In this document: one piece after another, positions 7,893 through 17,010 of the stretch
Numbering within the stretch: the first letter of the stretch is position 1
Layout of the letters: every line of letters starts with the position of its first letter
Assembly (NCBI GenBank): GCA_027491435.1
Contig: JAOZFG010000028.1
Location: forward strand, 1 to 64,000
Source of the DNA: Thermoproteota archaeon
Lineage (GTDB): Archaea; Korarchaeota; Korarchaeia; Korarchaeales; Korarchaeaceae
DNA length: 64,000 bases
Direction of reading: 5' to 3'
Notes under the pieces: generated by a model
Databases searched by the model: none
Told to the model about the DNA's origin: nothing
What the model saw: the letters and a program-made list of their open reading frames with translations, nothing else
Program-made: the position numbers and the translations under genes

Positions 7893-9052
7893 AGGAGCCT
7901 CAGGTAGTAGAGGTATGACTCACACCCCTTCCCGTTGGAGGCCTCGCATACCCTGTAGCAGGAGTTCAGCTCCCTGGTGAATTCCAGCAGGCCTTGCGGA
8001 TCCCCCAGGACCACGAACCTGTACAGGTACAGGAGGGCCCTCAGGGCGTTGTTGGCTTCAGGCTTCTGGTTGGGCCTACCTATGCTGGCCACTGACCAAA
8101 TTAGCCTGCTCTCTTCAGGGTTTACTATTTTCCATAACGTCGATCTGAGCTTCTCTGGTTTATCTGATATCCTGTAAAATGGTGGTTCTTTTATTACTGT
8201 TAGGGGTATCTGCTCATATATTTTGTAAGTCTGCCCCTCAGATGCCAACTTTATTAGCAAGAAGTCCGCCTTCTCGATGTCGTTCTTTATGAGCGACTCT
8301 GAAAGCTTCAGGTTCAACATTAGCTCCATTATTAGTAGCTCGTTCGAAGGATACCTGGCCATTACCTGAGCTACTACCTCCTTAACCTCGTCCTTCACGG
8401 CCAGGTACCTTTCCACCATCTCCTTCTTTCCCGACGAGATTATCTCAGCCACCTGGCCAGGGGTGAACGTGACCAAGTAGTAGTAGACCTTATCCCCTGA
8501 CCTGAAAGTAGTGGAGTAAGCGGAGGCGACTCCTAACAGGACCAGGAGAGCTGCCTCAGGTGAGTAGTAGGTTGTGACCTGCTTGCTGAAGCTGCCGCTC
8601 TCCAGAGAGCCTATCCCCGTGTACCTATCGACTTTTAACAGTTGAAGGCTGACCCCCGACTTCTTGTCCTTTAAATCGTAGAGTATGCCGTCCTTAGTCT
8701 TAAGGGGGAATATCCTGATGTCTCTGTTTACAACGATTTTGGAGGCTCCATCCTTAAGGGCTTTTAACACGTACCTGAGGGAGCCCAGCTTCCCCCCTGG
8801 AACTCCCCCGATCAGGGAAGTTATTAGGGACTTTATCGGCTTCATATCGTTTCCGGTGAAGTTAACCTTGAGGGAGTCAACGAGTCCATCGTCTAAGCTC
8901 TCCAGAGTCTTCTTTAGGAAGTCTGGGCTTATGTTCGCCGTCCTTCCCCTGAAGCTGACGCTTGAGTGCTTGATCGTCAACAGGTAACCCTCGTAAAGCA
9001 GCAGATGAGGAAGGGTGGCATCTGGCGGAAGAAGTTCGAGCTTAAAACTCAA
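7889..9052 (-). CDS. cas8a2: type I-A large subunit Cas8a2 (Csa4)
   Basis: This 387-residue protein stands where type I-A loci carry the Cascade large subunit, between cas5 and cas3'. Its length fits the Cas8a2/Csa4 family (about 350-390). Sequence motifs are weak, as usual for large subunits; the C-terminus is helical and includes cysteines (NSCYRVCEASNGKGCE) that might bind a metal. The role is PAM recognition and recruitment of Cas3. The assignment rests mostly on gene order and size. It overlaps cas5 by 11 bases and cas3' by 4. Confidence 0.82.
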   Translation of the reverse strand: MSFKLELLPPDATLPHLLLYEGYLLTIKHSSVSFRGRTANISPDFLKKTLESLDDGLVDSLKVNFTGNDMKPIKSLITSLIGGVPGGKLGSLRYVLKALKDGASKIVVNRDIRIFPLKTKDGILYDLKDKKSGVSLQLLKVDRYTGIGSLESGSFSKQVTTYYSPEAALLVLLGVASAYSTTFRSGDKVYYYLVTFTPGQVAEIISSGKKEMVERYLAVKDEVKEVVAQVMARYPSNELLIMELMLNLKLSESLIKNDIEKADFLLIKLASEGQTYKIYEQIPLTVIKEPPFYRISDKPEKLRSTLWKIVNPEESRLIWSVASIGRPNQKPEANNALRALLYLYRFVVLGDPQGLLEFTRELNSCYRVCEASNGKGCESYLYYLRLL

Positions 9053-9842
9053 CTCCTATCACCACCTCCCCGTCTAGGTCGAAAGCGGAAGCACCCTCAC
9101 CTACAGATACCCTGTACTTCGGCTTTACCAAGCTCCTCGGCACCATGAAGTCTAGGAGGTCGGCCTTTCCCATTATCAGCGAGTAAGGCTTTAGGTACGA
9201 GCTCCTGGAGAACGGGTTCAGGTAAGATTCGATGGCCCACTCCCCCGTGACCTCCTTTAAGGGGGTGACCCCTCTAACAAGGGGGAAGGACCAAGAGGTC
9301 AGGAACTCGCCCTTCCTACCTTCTACCTCCATAGATCTAACATCTAAGACGCTGACAACGGCTTCTTTAGCTCCTATCCTGTTTATTCTCCAGAGGTCAT
9401 CCTCCTTTAGGTTAACTCCTTCAAAAGAAGTGTCTGAGAAAACTAAGGCCACCCTCATAACGGGGGGCTCGTCGTTTAGAGTTGCGAACACAGTCTTCCC
9501 CCTAGCTGGGGCGTCAAAAGACCTAGACAGCCCCCTGGGCTGGGGGTAAGTGACCCCACTAGTCACCTTCACAGTCACTATCCTATTAACGTCTTGAAAC
9601 CTTATTGGGATGAAATTCAGGGGTTTTACGGATATAGCTAGCAAATTACTTCCAAGTAGGGCCATGACTTCCCGGCCTGCCTTCTCCCCCCAGTTGTTCC
9701 TCTTTGCCATTGATGCTGCTAGGGCCCCAACTATAGTGGTGGGGGGCGGATAAAGAAAGGAGGGTGGGCTTTTTGAGAGTCCTATCTGCCTTGAGGCATG
9801 TCCCCATGTGAACTCCACGTCCGCTATGAAGGCGGTTGGCAT
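9042..9842 (-). CDS. cas5: Cascade subunit Cas5 (type I-A)
   Basis: This is a 266-residue RAMP of the Cas5 family. The N-terminus has the family strand and Gly-rich segment (FIADVEFTWGHASRQ, then SFLYPPPTTIVGALAASMA, residues about 29-47). Cas5 caps the 5' end of the crRNA and holds the large subunit. It begins 2 bases after the cas7 stop and overlaps cas8a2 by 11 bases. Confidence 0.93.
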   Translation of the reverse strand: MPTAFIADVEFTWGHASRQIGLSKSPPSFLYPPPTTIVGALAASMAKRNNWGEKAGREVMALLGSNLLAISVKPLNFIPIRFQDVNRIVTVKVTSGVTYPQPRGLSRSFDAPARGKTVFATLNDEPPVMRVALVFSDTSFEGVNLKEDDLWRINRIGAKEAVVSVLDVRSMEVEGRKGEFLTSWSFPLVRGVTPLKEVTGEWAIESYLNPFSRSSYLKPYSLIMGKADLLDFMVPRSLVKPKYRVSVGEGASAFDLDGEVVIGVEF

Positions 9843-9844
9843 GG

Positions 9845-10852
9845 TTACACCTGCAGCCTGCTTAACGCCTCTTCAACGGCCTCCGTGACCACCTCTTCAA
9901 GCTGCTTCTCAGGGTATATGAAGAGCTTCGTGTTGTAGCTTATCCTTTCGGCTTTCTTCTTGGCCCTCTCAATGTAGTCCTTGGAGAAGGAGCTGGGAAC
10001 CGTCCAGGTATCGTCAGACACAGCTATTACCAGGCTCTCCCACTCCCCGCTTGGCATGAACCTGGTCCTCTTAGCTCCAAAGCCCGCCTCTATTATCAGC
10101 TTAGCTAAGGCGTTCAAGGAGGCCTCGACCCTCCTCTTGTACTCCTTATCATCCACTACCCTCTCCCCAGCCCTCTCCACGTCAAAGGATATAGCGCCTA
10201 GGAATTTGGTGTCCAAGTCGAAGCTGAAGGTGTAAGGGGCTGATGTGAGCTCCACGTAGTAGATCATTTGACCGGCCTGCTCCTGATCCTTGACGAACTG
10301 AGTTCCTAGAGCGTACCTGCTGTGAAGCTGCGGGTCTATGACCACGTTCTCCAAGGCCTCCTTCACGGGTATCATGTAACCTGTGAGGAAGTTGGAAGTC
10401 CTCTTGACGTTCTTACCTCCCCTGGCGGGGGCGTAGAGGAAGCCTCCGACGTCTTCAACTACACAGTTGCTTATCACGTTCTTCTCAAATTCGTACTCGA
10501 AGTCCGGGTTGTCCTCCTTCTTACCCTTGGCGCCCTTGACCTGCTTGTCGGGGAAGCTGACCTTAGGGAATGCGAACTTGACGACGTCGTCGTTAGCGCT
10601 CTTCAGAAATATCCCCCTCTCGCAAAGCCTACAGACAGGAAGACCCATCCTTAAGGCCTCCTGAGCCAGCAACTCCTGGTACTTGTGTGCTATAGACTCC
10701 CCTGAAATAGCTGGAACGAAGAATAGGCCATATCCCCCTTCAACTGGTATCATTACAGGCACTCTCCTCCTCTTCACGTAGTTGCCAACAGACTCGGTCA
10801 TGTTGAGAGCCTCTGCGTTTAACAAGAGTCTACCCCTAACGGATACGTACAT
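9845..10852 (-). CDS. cas7: Cascade backbone Cas7 (Csa2)
   Basis: This 335-residue protein is a Csa2/Cas7 of the DevR-like family: the N-terminal strand with LNAEALNMTESVGNYVKRRR (residues about 12-31), FVPAISGESIAHKYQ, and a pair of cysteines in CRLCERG (about 77-83). Several copies form the helical backbone along crRNA. The gap to csa5 is only 2 bases, and to cas5 2 bases. The family length is about 320-340, so it is intact. Confidence 0.95.
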   Translation of the reverse strand: MYVSVRGRLLLNAEALNMTESVGNYVKRRRVPVMIPVEGGYGLFFVPAISGESIAHKYQELLAQEALRMGLPVCRLCERGIFLKSANDDVVKFAFPKVSFPDKQVKGAKGKKEDNPDFEYEFEKNVISNCVVEDVGGFLYAPARGGKNVKRTSNFLTGYMIPVKEALENVVIDPQLHSRYALGTQFVKDQEQAGQMIYYVELTSAPYTFSFDLDTKFLGAISFDVERAGERVVDDKEYKRRVEASLNALAKLIIEAGFGAKRTRFMPSGEWESLVIAVSDDTWTVPSSFSKDYIERAKKKAERISYNTKLFIYPEKQLEEVVTEAVEEALSRLQV

Positions 10853-10854
10853 GT

Positions 10855-11187
10855 TTATCCCTCCCTCTTACCGGGTATCTTGGCGGAGAGGGCGAGGGCC
10901 TGTGCGGCTATCACAGAGACGATTTCTCTAAGGGCCTTTCTGTTCTTAGCCTTAGCCACTAAGCTTATCTCCTTGTCCACCTTATCCCAGTTAATTCCCT
11001 TAACCAGATCAACGGATTTTTCCACCTTGTTGCTGCTCTTGAGGGAGTGTAAGTCCCTTAGCGCCTCCTTTAAGTAGCTCACCGCCAAGTCAGCTGAGGG
11101 GGAATAACCTAGCTTGTCTATGAAGGAGTAATCGCCCCGCTCCGCCAGCAGGGCGGCCAACACCTTGGAAAGCTCGTAGTCCGGCAT
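10855..11187 (-). CDS. csa5: Cascade small subunit Csa5 (Cas11a)
   Basis: This 110-residue, mostly helical, basic protein is the first gene of the minus-strand interference operon, where Csa5 sits in type I-A loci. Size and helical pattern fit; sequence motifs in this family are faint. It stabilises the displaced strand of the R-loop. A TATA-like box (11207-11217) is about 25 bases upstream of the ATG, so the mRNA is probably leaderless. Confidence 0.85.
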   Translation of the reverse strand: MPDYELSKVLAALLAERGDYSFIDKLGYSPSADLAVSYLKEALRDLHSLKSSNKVEKSVDLVKGINWDKVDKEISLVAKAKNRKALREIVSVIAAQALALSAKIPGKREG

Positions 11188-11206
11188 TGTCCTAATAACC
11201 CAAAAT

Positions 11207-11217
11207 ACCTTTTTAAA
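11207..11217 (-). promoter_or_regulatory. promoter of the type I-A interference operon
   Basis: On the minus strand ATTTAAAAAGG is centred about 25 bases before the csa5 ATG at 11187, which is standard archaeal spacing for a leaderless start. The candidate operator at 11230-11248 lies just upstream of it. Confidence 0.6.
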
Positions 11218-11229
11218 TTTTATGCCCTA

Positions 11230-11248
11230 AATATTCATAATGGATATT
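11230..11248. promoter_or_regulatory. inverted repeat, possible Csa3 operator
   Basis: AATATTCA-TAA-TGGATATT is an inverted repeat with 7 of 8 paired positions and a 3-base centre. It lies between the divergent csa5 and csa3 promoters, next to a TATA-like CGATATTA (11249-11256) that is spaced about 28 bases from the csa3 ATG. A dimeric winged-helix regulator such as Csa3 bound here could control both directions. Confidence 0.5.
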
Positions 11249-11280
11249 CGATATTAGATTTCTGGATAAGGTGGAAAAGG

Positions 11281-11928
11281 ATGAGGAAAGTCATCGTGCT
11301 AACCCTTGGCTTTGACGAGAAGTTCGCTTATAGGGCAATACTAAGGCATGATGTGAGGGAGGGGGACGTCCTAATACTTATATCGGGCAAAATGAATGAG
11401 AGAGTTCTGAAAGCATACAATATGGTTGAGGAGTTCTTGAAAAAGTCGTTTGGGGAACAAGTGGGCCTTGAACTTTTAGAAGTAGATCCTTCAGACGTGA
11501 TTGAGACAATCCGCAGGATAATAGGCGTCATTAGCCAGTATAAGGATAGAAGGATCATAGTTAACTTAAGCGGGGGCATGAGGGCGATTATTGTAAGCGC
11601 GCTATTAGCTATCCTGTTGGCTGATATCAGGAACGTACATGTCGAGATAGAGCTCGAGGACTTGAGCGGAATCGCCAGCTTTCCTGGGCATCTCCTAAGG
11701 CTTGTGAGTGAAGACGTGAGAGAGACTTCCTTAGAAATCCTGAGAAGCCTGAGCGAGGGAAGTAAAAGCGTGAAAGAGTTGGCCAAGGTCATGGGCAAAG
11801 ACGACAGCACAGTTAGAAAGAAAACCCAAGAGCTAGAGGCACTTGGTTTGGTGAGGGCTCTAAAGAGAAAGCCCTTGGTTCTCGAGATAACTGAGCTGGG
11901 GAGGTTACTTCTGAGGGCTACTGCTTAG
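11281..11928 (+). CDS. csa3: CRISPR regulator Csa3 (CARF-HTH)
   Basis: This 215-residue protein has an N-terminal CARF domain and a C-terminal winged helix. The CARF ligand motif is visible as VNLSGGMRAIIVSALLA (residues about 95-111). The HTH spans about residues 140-215 (VKELAKVMGKDDSTVRKKTQ, then LEALGLVRALKRKPLVLEIT). Csa3 proteins regulate cas genes and are thought to bind cyclic oligoadenylate through the CARF domain. It is divergent from csa5 with a 93-base shared control region. Because a Cas10 with an intact cyclase motif is encoded at 30340-33489, ligand crosstalk between the two CRISPR systems is plausible. Confidence 0.92.
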   Translation: MRKVIVLTLGFDEKFAYRAILRHDVREGDVLILISGKMNERVLKAYNMVEEFLKKSFGEQVGLELLEVDPSDVIETIRRIIGVISQYKDRRIIVNLSGGMRAIIVSALLAILLADIRNVHVEIELEDLSGIASFPGHLLRLVSEDVRETSLEILRSLSEGSKSVKELAKVMGKDDSTVRKKTQELEALGLVRALKRKPLVLEITELGRLLLRATA

Positions 11929-12035
11929 TCAGAGAGGTGCCGCTCCATAGTTTCCCATTTATATATGGAAAGGTCGTCGAGACACGAATGCCTCGCTTAC
12001 GCTAATCTTATAAGGCGTAAAAGGAGGGACTCTTG

Positions 12036-12644
12036 ATGTCTCTATCGGCTGAAGAGAAGAAGAAATTCTTGAAAGCGCTTGAAGAGGATGAGGAATTCAA
12101 GTTCGCGGTGGCAGGCTTGCTGGGCTACAGGGAGATACTGGAGAGGATTGTGGAGCTCGAAAAGGGGCAGAAAGAGCTTAAGAGCGGGCAGGAGGAGCTT
12201 AAGGCCAGCGTTGAGGAGCTTAAGAGCGGGCAGGAGGAGCTTAAGGCTGATTTTAAGAGGCTGGAGAGGGTCGTAAACGCCATAGCCCACAGGTTTGGCG
12301 TCTTGTCTGAGGAGTCCTTCAGGGAAGGAATGAGGTACATCTTGGAGGAGGAGTTCGGCGTTGCCAAGGTCAGCAAGTTCGTGACGAAGGATGAAGAAGG
12401 CATCGTTTACGGACATCCAAGCGAGGTCGAGGTGGACGTTCTGATCAAGGACGGGAGGCACATACTAATAGAGATCAAGTCCAGGGTGTCCAAGGGAGAC
12501 GTAGCAGAGCTCCACAGGATAGGGTTACTTTACGAGGAGAGGGTGGGCGTTAAACCATTCCTGGCGATAATTGGGGGGATGATCGACGAGGGCGCCAAAA
12601 AGCTGGCAGACGAGTTAGGCGTGAAGATAATACCTGTAGCTTAG
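12036..12644 (+). CDS. DUF3782-type coiled-coil nuclease-like protein
   Basis: This protein is about 202 residues long. The N-terminal half is a coiled coil built from LKSGQEELK-type repeats (a 32-base DNA repeat at 12174-12205 and 12216-12247). The C-terminal half is a PD-(D/E)XK-like fold: acid in the EVDVLI strand, then HILIEIKSR with the Glu-x-Lys pair, then DVAELHR. This architecture is common in Thermoproteota. The biological role is unknown, and DNA binding or cleavage is inferred from the fold. I prefer ATG 12036 over TTG 12033; AGGAGGG lies about 7 bases upstream. A TATA-like TTTATATATGG sits near 11957-11967. Confidence 0.8.
   Translation: MSLSAEEKKKFLKALEEDEEFKFAVAGLLGYREILERIVELEKGQKELKSGQEELKASVEELKSGQEELKADFKRLERVVNAIAHRFGVLSEESFREGMRYILEEEFGVAKVSKFVTKDEEGIVYGHPSEVEVDVLIKDGRHILIEIKSRVSKGDVAELHRIGLLYEERVGVKPFLAIIGGMIDEGAKKLADELGVKIIPVA
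12174..12247 (+). repeat. 42-base tandem unit within a coiled coil
   Basis: A 32-base word at 12174-12205 recurs exactly at 12216-12247, a period of 42 bases (14 residues, two heptads). It encodes the repeated ELKSGQEELKA segment and is coding, not a CRISPR repeat. Confidence 0.9.
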
Positions 12645-12808
12645 TTCCCGTCCTGGGGTATCTTCAAAGGCGCACTAATTCCCCCTCTCATGCTCACAGC
12701 GATTGGAGAGCACCTTACCTTCACTGTGTACCGTGAAACCTTCTACCTGAAATGCCTTCCCCATTTCCCCCTTCGTTTTCAAGCTACGTACTTCTCAGAG
12801 ATCCCATT

Positions 12809-14317
12809 TCAGCCAGCTAGGTCAGCTGAATAAAGCATGTTGCCCAGCACCTCTCCCAGGAGGAGCCATAAAGGTAGAGAGAGGCCAAGGGATAGGGCAG
12901 ACAGCGTCAAAGTCCAGCTGGGGCTTACATAGGCTATCAGGGTCACCATGAAGTAGGTCATGGACAATAGTCCCACGGGAATCATGACGAGGGCCATCAC
13001 GAGGGAATCTATCACGTAGTAGCCGAGGGGGTCCCACTTGACCACCTTCCTCCTGGGCAGGAAGTAAACCACGGGAAGCATCAAGAGGAAGGAGGTTATC
13101 ACAAAGGCCGATGAGAACGCCGTTAGGGTCATGAAGGGAGCCGGGCTGTGAGCCATCCCGGCCAAGAAAGAGGATATGGTCGAGATCGGGAAGAGCATCT
13201 TCAGGGAGTACTTGAGTATCAAGGCCCTGCCCAAGTTGCTCAGCTCGCCCATGTAGACCCTGTAGACCCAGAGCCCTACAAGGTCCTCGCCCGCCCCCCA
13301 CACGGTGTAAATGGCCACCAAAGTTATGAACAGGCCTACAAAGGGGGATAACGCCTCCAGGTTAATCCTGAAGAATTCCCTGGTCAAGTACCCCATCAAG
13401 GCGGCGGCCGCCGATGTCAGGGCCGCTTTAATCGCATCCCCCTTCAAGGGCCAAACCAAGTGTTCGTAAGGGACCCTCTCCCTCCTCGAGAACCTCACCT
13501 CAACTGCCTTGACCTTGGCCTTCAAGGAGGTTACCATCTCAGGCGTAATCACGTCGGAGGTGAGGTAGGCGAGCAGGGAGAAAACGGCCGTTAAAACCGT
13601 TGCCAGGGCCGCATAACCCAACATATCGCTTAGAGGGCAGCTCAAAGAGAAACCGCAAACGAAGGCCTTTACGTGGGCCAAGAAGGGGAGGGCTATCGCC
13701 TGGGAGTGGAAGGCGTACGTGTGAACTGACGTAACCGTCAGAAAGGCGATAGTCCCGAGGTTTATCCCGTAGCGCCAGGGCTTACCCCTGAGCTTCAAGT
13801 TCCACAGGAACCTGGTCAGGGCTTCTCCGTAGGGGATGGTCAAGGCGAACATTATCGTGGAGAGGGCCGCCTTAACTGCCGAGCCAGAAAGCTCCAAGGC
13901 CACTGGTATGAAGCCTAAAAAGGCTGGCAGGAATATCAGGGAGTTTGCCACGTTAGCTATCATTTTGGCAGCCATGTACTCCCTCATCCTTATTGGTTGG
14001 GCCAGGAGTACCTCTACTTCAGCCTCCTCACCTACTATGAGGGGCTTAAGCGTCAGAGCGGAGTAATAGAGGGGCAATGAAATTATCAACCCTAGAATAA
14101 GCTCTACCATTTCCCTGCTTAGGCCCATCCCGCGTATAACTTCCCTTAAGCCTACATTACCTCCTTCGTCTGGAGCAGATAGAGCCAACGCTATTAAGAA
14201 TAAGGAGAAGAGAATTATCGGGATAAGGAGCTTCTTACTCCTCACAATCGGAAATATAAGGGGGTTCAACACGTAATTCTTAATCAGATACTTCGCCAGG
14301 GTTGAGGTCCTCCCCAC
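12809..14317 (-). CDS. ABC-2 type transporter permease
   Basis: This 502-residue protein has many hydrophobic segments (about a dozen), beginning with LLIPIILFSLFLIALALSA near residues 30-48. The GTG start at 14317 overlaps the ATPase gene by 38 bases, so the two are a unit. The pairing of one ATPase with a large polytopic permease and no binding protein indicates an exporter or a lipid/drug-type ABC-2 system. The substrate cannot be told. Another ABC pair of similar design is at 42917-45209. Confidence 0.78.
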   Translation of the reverse strand: MGRTSTLAKYLIKNYVLNPLIFPIVRSKKLLIPIILFSLFLIALALSAPDEGGNVGLREVIRGMGLSREMVELILGLIISLPLYYSALTLKPLIVGEEAEVEVLLAQPIRMREYMAAKMIANVANSLIFLPAFLGFIPVALELSGSAVKAALSTIMFALTIPYGEALTRFLWNLKLRGKPWRYGINLGTIAFLTVTSVHTYAFHSQAIALPFLAHVKAFVCGFSLSCPLSDMLGYAALATVLTAVFSLLAYLTSDVITPEMVTSLKAKVKAVEVRFSRRERVPYEHLVWPLKGDAIKAALTSAAAALMGYLTREFFRINLEALSPFVGLFITLVAIYTVWGAGEDLVGLWVYRVYMGELSNLGRALILKYSLKMLFPISTISSFLAGMAHSPAPFMTLTAFSSAFVITSFLLMLPVVYFLPRRKVVKWDPLGYYVIDSLVMALVMIPVGLLSMTYFMVTLIAYVSPSWTLTLSALSLGLSLPLWLLLGEVLGNMLYSADLAG

Positions 14318-15050
14318 CGCCCCTCACCAGCTTAATGAATATTTCCTCAAGCGTGCTGTCTTCCCCGATAACCTCCCTGAGCTCCTTCAGGGTCCCCTCG
14401 GCTATCAGCCTTCCCCTGTATATTATCCCGACCCTGGTGCAGAGCCTCTCCACCATGTCAAGCAGGTGGCTCGATATGAGGGAAGTGACCCCTTGCTTAG
14501 AGAGCCTCCTTATCTCCTCCTTAAAGGCGTGCTGGCTCTCGGGGTCCATTCCAGCCATAGGTTCGTCCATTATCAAGACTTTAGGCCTTACCATCAAGGC
14601 TGCGGTGGCCAGGACCTTCTGGACCATCCCCCTGGACAGGTTGGAGGAGGGCTCATCTACCTTGTCCTCCAGTTCGAACAGCTCCAGGTACCTGTACATT
14701 CCCTCCTCAATCTCCTCCCTACTGAGGCCCCTTAAAGCCCCAATCATCTCCAGGAATTCTCTTACAGTCAAGTTTCTGAACAGCACTGGGTTTTCTGGTA
14801 TGTAGCCGACGTTCTTCAGGGCCTCAACCCTGTTGGACACGTCGTGTCCCAGTATGAAAGCCCTTCCCCTGTCCGGCTTGAGCAGGCCCACCAGTATCTT
14901 AAGGGTTGTGGTCTTCCCGGCCCCGTTGGGGCCTAGAAGCCCGTATATTTCGCCCTCCCTAACTGAGAAGGAGAGGCCCCTTAAGGCCCTCACCTTGCCG
15001 TAACTCTTGTGGAGGTCCTTTACTAGGACGGCCTCCATTGCAGTGCTCAC
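14280..15050 (-). CDS. ABC transporter ATPase
   Basis: This 256-residue ATPase has Walker A GPNGAGKTTT (about residues 39-48), a signature region with variant NLSRGMVQK in place of LSGGQ, Walker B VLIMDEP, and the switch His in SSHLLDMVERL. It is the CcmA/NatA-like class used with ABC-2 permeases. The start is GTG 15050 or ATG 15038. It overlaps the permease downstream. Confidence 0.9.
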   Translation of the reverse strand: MSTAMEAVLVKDLHKSYGKVRALRGLSFSVREGEIYGLLGPNGAGKTTTLKILVGLLKPDRGRAFILGHDVSNRVEALKNVGYIPENPVLFRNLTVREFLEMIGALRGLSREEIEEGMYRYLELFELEDKVDEPSSNLSRGMVQKVLATAALMVRPKVLIMDEPMAGMDPESQHAFKEEIRRLSKQGVTSLISSHLLDMVERLCTRVGIIYRGRLIAEGTLKELREVIGEDSTLEEIFIKLVRGGGEDLNPGEVSD

Positions 15051-15062
15051 CCAATTAGAAAG

Positions 15063-16916
15063 TTAGGGGTGCTTCTCCAGCCACTCGATTATCCTCTTCA
15101 ACCTCTCCACCCTGTGCTTGGGCTTCCCCTTCCTGCTGAGGTCGTGGTCCTCCTCAGGGAAGAGGACTAGCTCCACCTCCCTGCCAAGGACCTTTAAGGC
15201 GGTAAAAAGCTCTAAGGCCTGGTCGTACCAGCACCTGAAATCGTTGAGGCTGTGTATTATCAGAAGGGGAGTTCTCACGTTGGCTACGTAAGCTATGGGG
15301 CTTCTCCTCCAGTACTCCTGGAAGTTGTCCCAGGGGTAGCCGCCTATCTGCTCCGGGTTGAAGAAGTAACCTATGTCCGTGGTCCCGAAGTCGCTTATGA
15401 AGTTGCTTATGCTCCTCATTGTCACGGCAGCCTTGAACCTGTCGGTGTGCCCCACTATCCAGTTGGTCATGAAGCCCCCGTAGCTCCCGCCCATCACGTA
15501 GAGCTTATCCGCATCGGCTAAACCCCTTTTAACTGCCTCGTCAACGGCCCTCATCAGGTCTTGAAAGTCAACCTCGCCCCACTTCCCCCTTATGTCCCTG
15601 AAGTCCTCCCCGTAGCCCTCACTGCCCCTTGGGTTGACGGCAAGGACAGCGTAACCCCTCTCCCTGAGCAAGTGCAGCTCGTGCATGAAAGCGTGTCCAA
15701 AGGCCGTAGCAGGACCTCCGTGCACGTAAAGGACTGTTGGGTACGGGGGCTCTCCCTCGGGCCTGTAGAAGAGGCCCTCCACCTCCTGACCTTCCACTTC
15801 GTAAACGAACCTCTCCGGCCTCCTCAGTTTAACCCTCTCCTTGAACCCCTCGTTAAATGAGGTGAGTTTTCTGAGTCCCTCCCCGGTCAGCTCGTAGATT
15901 TCGGCCGGTTCGTCCACCTTCATGGAAGAGAGAACTACCCTGCCCTTCCTCACGTCGAAGCCCTCCACGGTAAGCTCACCCCCTAGCAAGAGCTCTGGCC
16001 TCCCATCGCTGACGTAGAGGTGGGCCGACATCCCGTCGTGGACTACGAAGTACCACCTGCCGTCCCACTTGGGCTTAGTGTCCATGCCACCTCTAACGTC
16101 GCTGTTCATCGAGTTACCCAGGCTTCTGTCGAGGGGAGAGAGGTCCACTGGGTCCCACTCGTCAGGAGGGGTCACGTAGAGGTGGTGGTTGGTCGCGAGC
16201 CCCCTCCTCCTATCGTGCCCAACTACGCCAACCTTGTCCCCCCAGCTCACCTGCCTCAGCTGCCAGCCCGTAACTAGCTCAGTCACGTCCTCCCCGTAAA
16301 TGTCAGATACGAACAAAGAGACCTCAAGGGGCTTTCTTGTGTCCTTGACTGCGAGAAAGGCCACCTTCATCCCGTCCGGGGAGGGGGCGAAGTCCCTGAC
16401 GTGCAACCCCTCTGGGGAGATCCTCCAAGTTTCGCCCGTGTTGAGGTCTATCCCCTTGAGCTCGGGCACGTACCAGTAAGTCCAGCCCTCCCCGTTGAAC
16501 CAGAAGGGTATCCTCTTTATGGTGAGGACGTCCTCCTCCTTCTCCCCCTCTTTGAACACCCCCAAGGCGAGATTTTTAGAGGCCCACCTCACCGTCTGAA
16601 TCCCCTGGTGCTTTAGGACACGGTACTCCTCAGTCTCGCTCCATACTAGTAGCTCGCTGCCCTCCTTAACCCTCCTAAGGAAGAGGAACCTCTTGCCGTC
16701 CGGCTCCCATGAGGGGTTGCCGTCGCTGGGCCCCTTGGTCAGGGGGCGGGGCCCCTCCCCCCTCTCCAGGTCGTAACCCCAAATCCTGTACTCGTAGGAA
16801 TTATCGTCCATCAAGGCCCTGCCCGCCCTGAAGCTCAGGTACTTACCATCATATCTCAGCTTTGGCGGTCCTAGAAGGACTATCTTCGAGAAATCCTCAA
16901 GCAGGATGGACCTCAT
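15063..16916 (-). CDS. acylaminoacyl-peptidase-like S9 serine peptidase
   Basis: This is a 617-residue prolyl-oligopeptidase-family enzyme. The N-terminal two thirds read as beta-propeller repeats (WEPDGKRFLFL, FAPSPDGMKVAFL), and the C-terminal alpha/beta hydrolase has HGGPATAFGH, the nucleophile in GGSYGGFMTNW, an Asp in SLNDFRCWYDQ and the His in EEDHDLSRKGKPKHR. It removes acylated or short peptides from the N-terminus. I chose ATG 16916 over an upstream frame from 16967 because a TATA box (CCTTATAAGTT on the minus strand, about 16937-16947) lies about 25 bases upstream, giving a leaderless message. No signal peptide, so it is cytoplasmic. Confidence 0.93.
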   Translation of the reverse strand: MRSILLEDFSKIVLLGPPKLRYDGKYLSFRAGRALMDDNSYEYRIWGYDLERGEGPRPLTKGPSDGNPSWEPDGKRFLFLRRVKEGSELLVWSETEEYRVLKHQGIQTVRWASKNLALGVFKEGEKEEDVLTIKRIPFWFNGEGWTYWYVPELKGIDLNTGETWRISPEGLHVRDFAPSPDGMKVAFLAVKDTRKPLEVSLFVSDIYGEDVTELVTGWQLRQVSWGDKVGVVGHDRRRGLATNHHLYVTPPDEWDPVDLSPLDRSLGNSMNSDVRGGMDTKPKWDGRWYFVVHDGMSAHLYVSDGRPELLLGGELTVEGFDVRKGRVVLSSMKVDEPAEIYELTGEGLRKLTSFNEGFKERVKLRRPERFVYEVEGQEVEGLFYRPEGEPPYPTVLYVHGGPATAFGHAFMHELHLLRERGYAVLAVNPRGSEGYGEDFRDIRGKWGEVDFQDLMRAVDEAVKRGLADADKLYVMGGSYGGFMTNWIVGHTDRFKAAVTMRSISNFISDFGTTDIGYFFNPEQIGGYPWDNFQEYWRRSPIAYVANVRTPLLIIHSLNDFRCWYDQALELFTALKVLGREVELVLFPEEDHDLSRKGKPKHRVERLKRIIEWLEKHP

Positions 16917-17010
16917 AGTCTGTGGGCCCGGGCTTAACTTATAAGGGGCGGCGTGCAGTGACCACAACGTAATGATTTTACTAATGTTCAGCTATGAAAA
17001 GGAGGTGCCT

